From Clostridia bacterium (GTDB lineage: Bacteria; Bacillota_A; Clostridia; Christensenellales; Borkfalkiaceae), in NCBI GenBank assembly GCA_017457015.1, contig JAFTIG010000024.1, positions 1-17,443 of the forward strand: DNA of 17,443 nt, given 5' to 3'. Below, one piece after another: positions 15,500-17,443 of the stretch. A model generated the notes under the pieces. It was not told the origin of the DNA. It searched no databases and saw only the letters and a program-made list of their open reading frames with translations. The position numbers were made by a program, and so were the translations under genes. Position 1 is the first letter of the stretch. Each line of letters starts with the position of its first letter.

Positions 15500-15512
15500 A
15501 TTGCGTAAGCCA
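15500..15512 (+). promoter_or_regulatory. Shared 13-bp element upstream of fba
   Basis: ATTGCGTAAGCCA matches the minus-strand copy upstream of the GAPDH gene (16778-16790) at 11 of 13 positions; both differences are C/T changes. An ATCGA sequence follows shortly after in both cases. It lies just downstream of the predicted fba transcription start and could be an operator. Confidence 0.45.
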
Positions 15513-15521
15513 CATATCGAC

Positions 15522-15549
15522 ATCATATATTATAGCCTTTTTTTGTCAA
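15522..15549 (-). promoter_or_regulatory. Sigma-A promoter of fba
   Basis: On the minus strand a perfect TTGACA (15549-15544) is followed after 16 bp by TATGAT (15527-15522). A second possible -10 box, TATACT, is at 15495-15490 but lacks a good -35 box. Confidence 0.7.
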
Positions 15550-15584
15550 ATAAGCAAATATATTTCAAATTTTATTAAAAATAC

Positions 15585-15613
15585 TTTATAAAAAACCTAA
15601 AAAGATGTATAAT
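15585..15613 (+). promoter_or_regulatory. Sigma-A promoter of the aminopeptidase gene
   Basis: TTTATA (15585-15590) is followed after 17 bp by a perfect TATAAT (15608-15613). The upstream ATG at 15605 falls inside this promoter, which argues for the later start codon. Confidence 0.6.
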
Positions 15614-15646
15614 CTAAATGTTAAATTACTTTTAGGTAGGTGTTTT

Positions 15647-16762
15647 ATGCAGGACGAAAGAATAAAAAAGTTGGCAAAAGGGCTTATAAATTATTCTTGC
15701 TCATTAAAAAAAGGCGAAAAAGTTTTAATAGAAGCCAAAGGCATTGACTATATGCTCGTCAACGCTCTCGTAAAAGAAGCGTACGCCGTCGGCGCGTATC
15801 CGTTCGTTGAACTTTACGATAACAGAATTACCCGTGAACTTATGATAGGTCAGGATGAAGAACTAGTAAAGATGAGAGCAAAGTACGACGCTTACCGCAT
15901 GCAAGAAATGGATGCGTACATAGGCGTTCGCGGTGGAGAGAACTGTAACGAACTTTCTGACGTTCCCGAAAAAAGCGTTAAAGCCGAAGGCGAGTTTTAT
16001 TTTCATCCCGTTCACCACGAAATAAGGGTAAAGAAAACCAAGTGGGTTGTGCTCCGTTATCCAAATCAGGCAATGGCTCAACTTGCAGGTATGAGTACGG
16101 ACGCTTTTGAAGAATTTTACTTTAACGTTTGCAATCTTGACTATTCTAAAATGGATAGGGCAATGGACGCTCTTAAAGCAAGGCTCGATAAAGCCGACAA
16201 AGTTCGTATCACTGCAAAGAATACCGACCTAACCTTTTCTATAAAAGGTATCGGCAGTAAAAAGTGCTCGGGTGAAAGGAATATTCCCGACGGGGAAATT
16301 TATACCGCGCCCGTCAAAGACAGCGTAAACGGCGTTATCACCTATAACGCGCCGTCGGTGGAAAACGGGTTCAAGTTTGAAAACGTGTCTTTAACTTTTA
16401 AGGACGGCAAAATTATAAACGCCACCGCTAACGATACCGAAAGGGTTAATGCACTGTTCGATACGGATGAAGGCGCAAGATACGTTGGCGAGTTTGCAAT
16501 CGGTGTAAACCCGTATATAGTTAAACCTATGGGCGATATTTTATTCGACGAAAAAATATCCGGCTCTATCCATTTTACCCCTGGTTGTTGTTACGACGAT
16601 TGTGATAACGGCAACGTGTCCGCAATTCATTGGGATTTGGTGCTCATTCAAACTAAAGAGTACGGCGGCGGAGAAATTTACTTTGACGGAGAACTTATAA
16701 GAAAGGACGGATTGTTTATTCCTGACGACCTTAAGTGCTTAAATCCCGAAAATTTAAAATAA
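15647..16762 (+). CDS. M29-family metallo-aminopeptidase
   Basis: This 371-residue protein belongs to the AmpS/PepS/aminopeptidase T family of cytoplasmic metallopeptidases, which remove N-terminal residues from peptides. Candidate metal ligands are E217 (PDGEIY), E282 (GEFAIG), H309 (SIHFTPG), H328 and D330 (IHWD). The C-terminal GGGEIYFDGELIRKDG is typical of the family. The start is set at 15647 because AGGTAGGT (15634-15641) precedes it and the earlier in-frame ATG at 15605 lies in the -10 box. It stands alone between two glycolytic genes with its own promoter, and no functional link with them is evident. Confidence 0.9.
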   Translation: MQDERIKKLAKGLINYSCSLKKGEKVLIEAKGIDYMLVNALVKEAYAVGAYPFVELYDNRITRELMIGQDEELVKMRAKYDAYRMQEMDAYIGVRGGENCNELSDVPEKSVKAEGEFYFHPVHHEIRVKKTKWVVLRYPNQAMAQLAGMSTDAFEEFYFNVCNLDYSKMDRAMDALKARLDKADKVRITAKNTDLTFSIKGIGSKKCSGERNIPDGEIYTAPVKDSVNGVITYNAPSVENGFKFENVSLTFKDGKIINATANDTERVNALFDTDEGARYVGEFAIGVNPYIVKPMGDILFDEKISGSIHFTPGCCYDDCDNGNVSAIHWDLVLIQTKEYGGGEIYFDGELIRKDGLFIPDDLKCLNPENLK

Positions 16763-16776
16763 CGCGGTAAAATCGA

Positions 16777-16805
16777 TTGACTTACGCGATTTTTCGATAT
16801 ATAAT
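16777..16805 (+). promoter_or_regulatory. Sigma-A promoter of the GAPDH gene
   Basis: TTGACT (16777-16782) is followed after 17 bp by TATAAT (16800-16805), both near consensus. The leader is about 60 nt. AAAATCG (16769-16775) and CGATTTT (16787-16793) form an inverted repeat whose loop carries the -35 box; it could be an operator or a weak terminator for the aminopeptidase gene. Confidence 0.82.
16778..16790 (-). promoter_or_regulatory. Shared 13-bp element upstream of gapA
   Basis: Read on the minus strand this is ATCGCGTAAGTCA, matching the fba copy at 11 of 13 positions and in the same orientation relative to the gene. It overlaps the -35 box, where a bound protein would block transcription. 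Confidence 0.45.
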
Positions 16806-16873
16806 ATATAAGACGAAATTCGGCAAAAAATTAAAAATTATAATAAAAAATCATTATTTGGAGGACATATACT

Positions 16874-17443
16874 ATGTCAAAAGTAACTAAAGTTGCAATT
16901 AACGGTTTCGGTCGTATTGGCCGTCTTGCGTTCAGACAAATGTTTGGCGCAGAAGGTTATGAAGTTGTTGCTATCAACGACCTTACCAGCCCTGAAATGC
17001 TCGCTCATCTTCTTAAATACGATACCATGCAGGGTAACTACGTAGCACAGGGTCACACCGTAGAATCTACAGAAGATTCTATTATCGTTGACGGAAAGGA
17101 AATCAAAATTTCCAAGTGCGCAAACGCTGCTGAATGCCCTTGGGCTCAATACGACGTTGACGTTGTTTTAGAATGTACCGGTTTTTACACCAGCAAAGCT
17201 AAAGCAGAAGCTCACATCGTAGCAGGCGCAAAGAAAGTCGTTATCTCTGCTCCCGCAGGCAACGATCTTCCCACTATCGTTTATAACGTAAACCACAAGA
17301 CTCTTACCGCTGAAGACAAGATTATTTCTGCTGCATCTTGCACCACTAACTGTCTTGCTCCTATGGCTAAGGCTCTCAACGATTACGCTCCTATCCAAAG
17401 CGGTATCATGACCACCGTTCACGCTTACACCGGCGACCAAATG
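16874..17443 (+). CDS. gapA: Glyceraldehyde-3-phosphate dehydrogenase (5' part, cut by the window end)
   Basis: The first 190 codons of a glycolytic NAD-dependent dehydrogenase that makes 1,3-bisphosphoglycerate. The NAD-binding GFGRIGR is at 11-17, the catalytic cysteine C156 lies in SCTTN (155-159), and the partner histidine H183 is in TVHAYTGDQ. The frame is open to the last base; a full protein of about 335 residues is expected beyond the window. GGAGG at 16860-16864 precedes the ATG. Codons are strongly biased to C-ending forms, as expected for a very highly expressed gene. By family habit the product with this active site could be GapA or GapB; the strong sigma-A promoter and neighbouring aldolase favour the glycolytic form. 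Confidence 0.96.
   Translation, partial: MSKVTKVAINGFGRIGRLAFRQMFGAEGYEVVAINDLTSPEMLAHLLKYDTMQGNYVAQGHTVESTEDSIIVDGKEIKISKCANAAECPWAQYDVDVVLECTGFYTSKAKAEAHIVAGAKKVVISAPAGNDLPTIVYNVNHKTLTAEDKIISAASCTTNCLAPMAKALNDYAPIQSGIMTTVHAYTGDQM

Noticed and set aside
15605..15646. Earlier in-frame ATG for the aminopeptidase (14 extra residues)
   Set aside because: It lies in the -10 box of the gene's promoter and lacks a ribosome binding site, while the ATG at 15647 has one.
1..17443. CRISPR array, tRNA or rRNA genes, insertion sequences
   Set aside because: No regularly spaced short repeats with unique spacers, no tRNA-like cloverleaf and no transposase-like frame were seen anywhere in the window.

Overview
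The window reads as chromosome of a low-GC, endospore-forming member of the Bacillota, most likely a Clostridia-type anaerobe. It carries spoIIGA-sigE, sigG, Gram-positive-style ribosome binding sites and clear sigma-A promoters. Lineage below class level cannot be fixed from this sequence alone.

Layout. Positions 1-12 may be the last codons of an upstream gene. Positions 13-407 are gene-free and hold a striking GC-rich palindrome (113-168). Next comes hemW (408-1514), then the sporulation pair spoIIGA (1644-2474) and sigE (2440-3144), which overlap by 35 bp. A terminator hairpin follows sigE. Then comes a block of about 10.4 kb that in most spore formers is absent, because sigG normally follows sigE directly. 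The block holds (a) a small XRE-type repressor gene on the minus strand, divergent from a 1266-residue exported coiled-coil protein with a C-terminal membrane anchor, with palindromic and repeated operator-like sites between them; and (b) a minus-strand three-gene operon, transcribed in the order tartrate/D-malate-type dehydrogenase, metallo-beta-lactamase-fold hydrolase, GH106-like glycosidase, divergent from a LysR-type regulator. sigG (13569-14342) closes the sporulation part.

The right end is central metabolism: class II fructose-bisphosphate aldolase (minus strand), an M29 aminopeptidase (plus strand) and the first 190 codons of glyceraldehyde-3-phosphate dehydrogenase, which runs off the window. 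The upstream regions of the aldolase and the GAPDH gene share a 13-bp element in the same orientation relative to each gene.

How the parts work together. SpoIIGA is the protease that matures pro-sigma-E in the mother cell, and sigma-G runs the late forespore programme. The XRE regulator probably controls itself and the surface protein. The LysR regulator probably controls the dehydrogenase-hydrolase-glycosidase operon, which looks like an intracellular route for a glycosylated hydroxy acid, although its substrate is unknown. The best candidates for something undescribed are the XRE-controlled tail-anchored stalk protein with a recently duplicated coiled-coil module, and the LysR-controlled three-gene operon.
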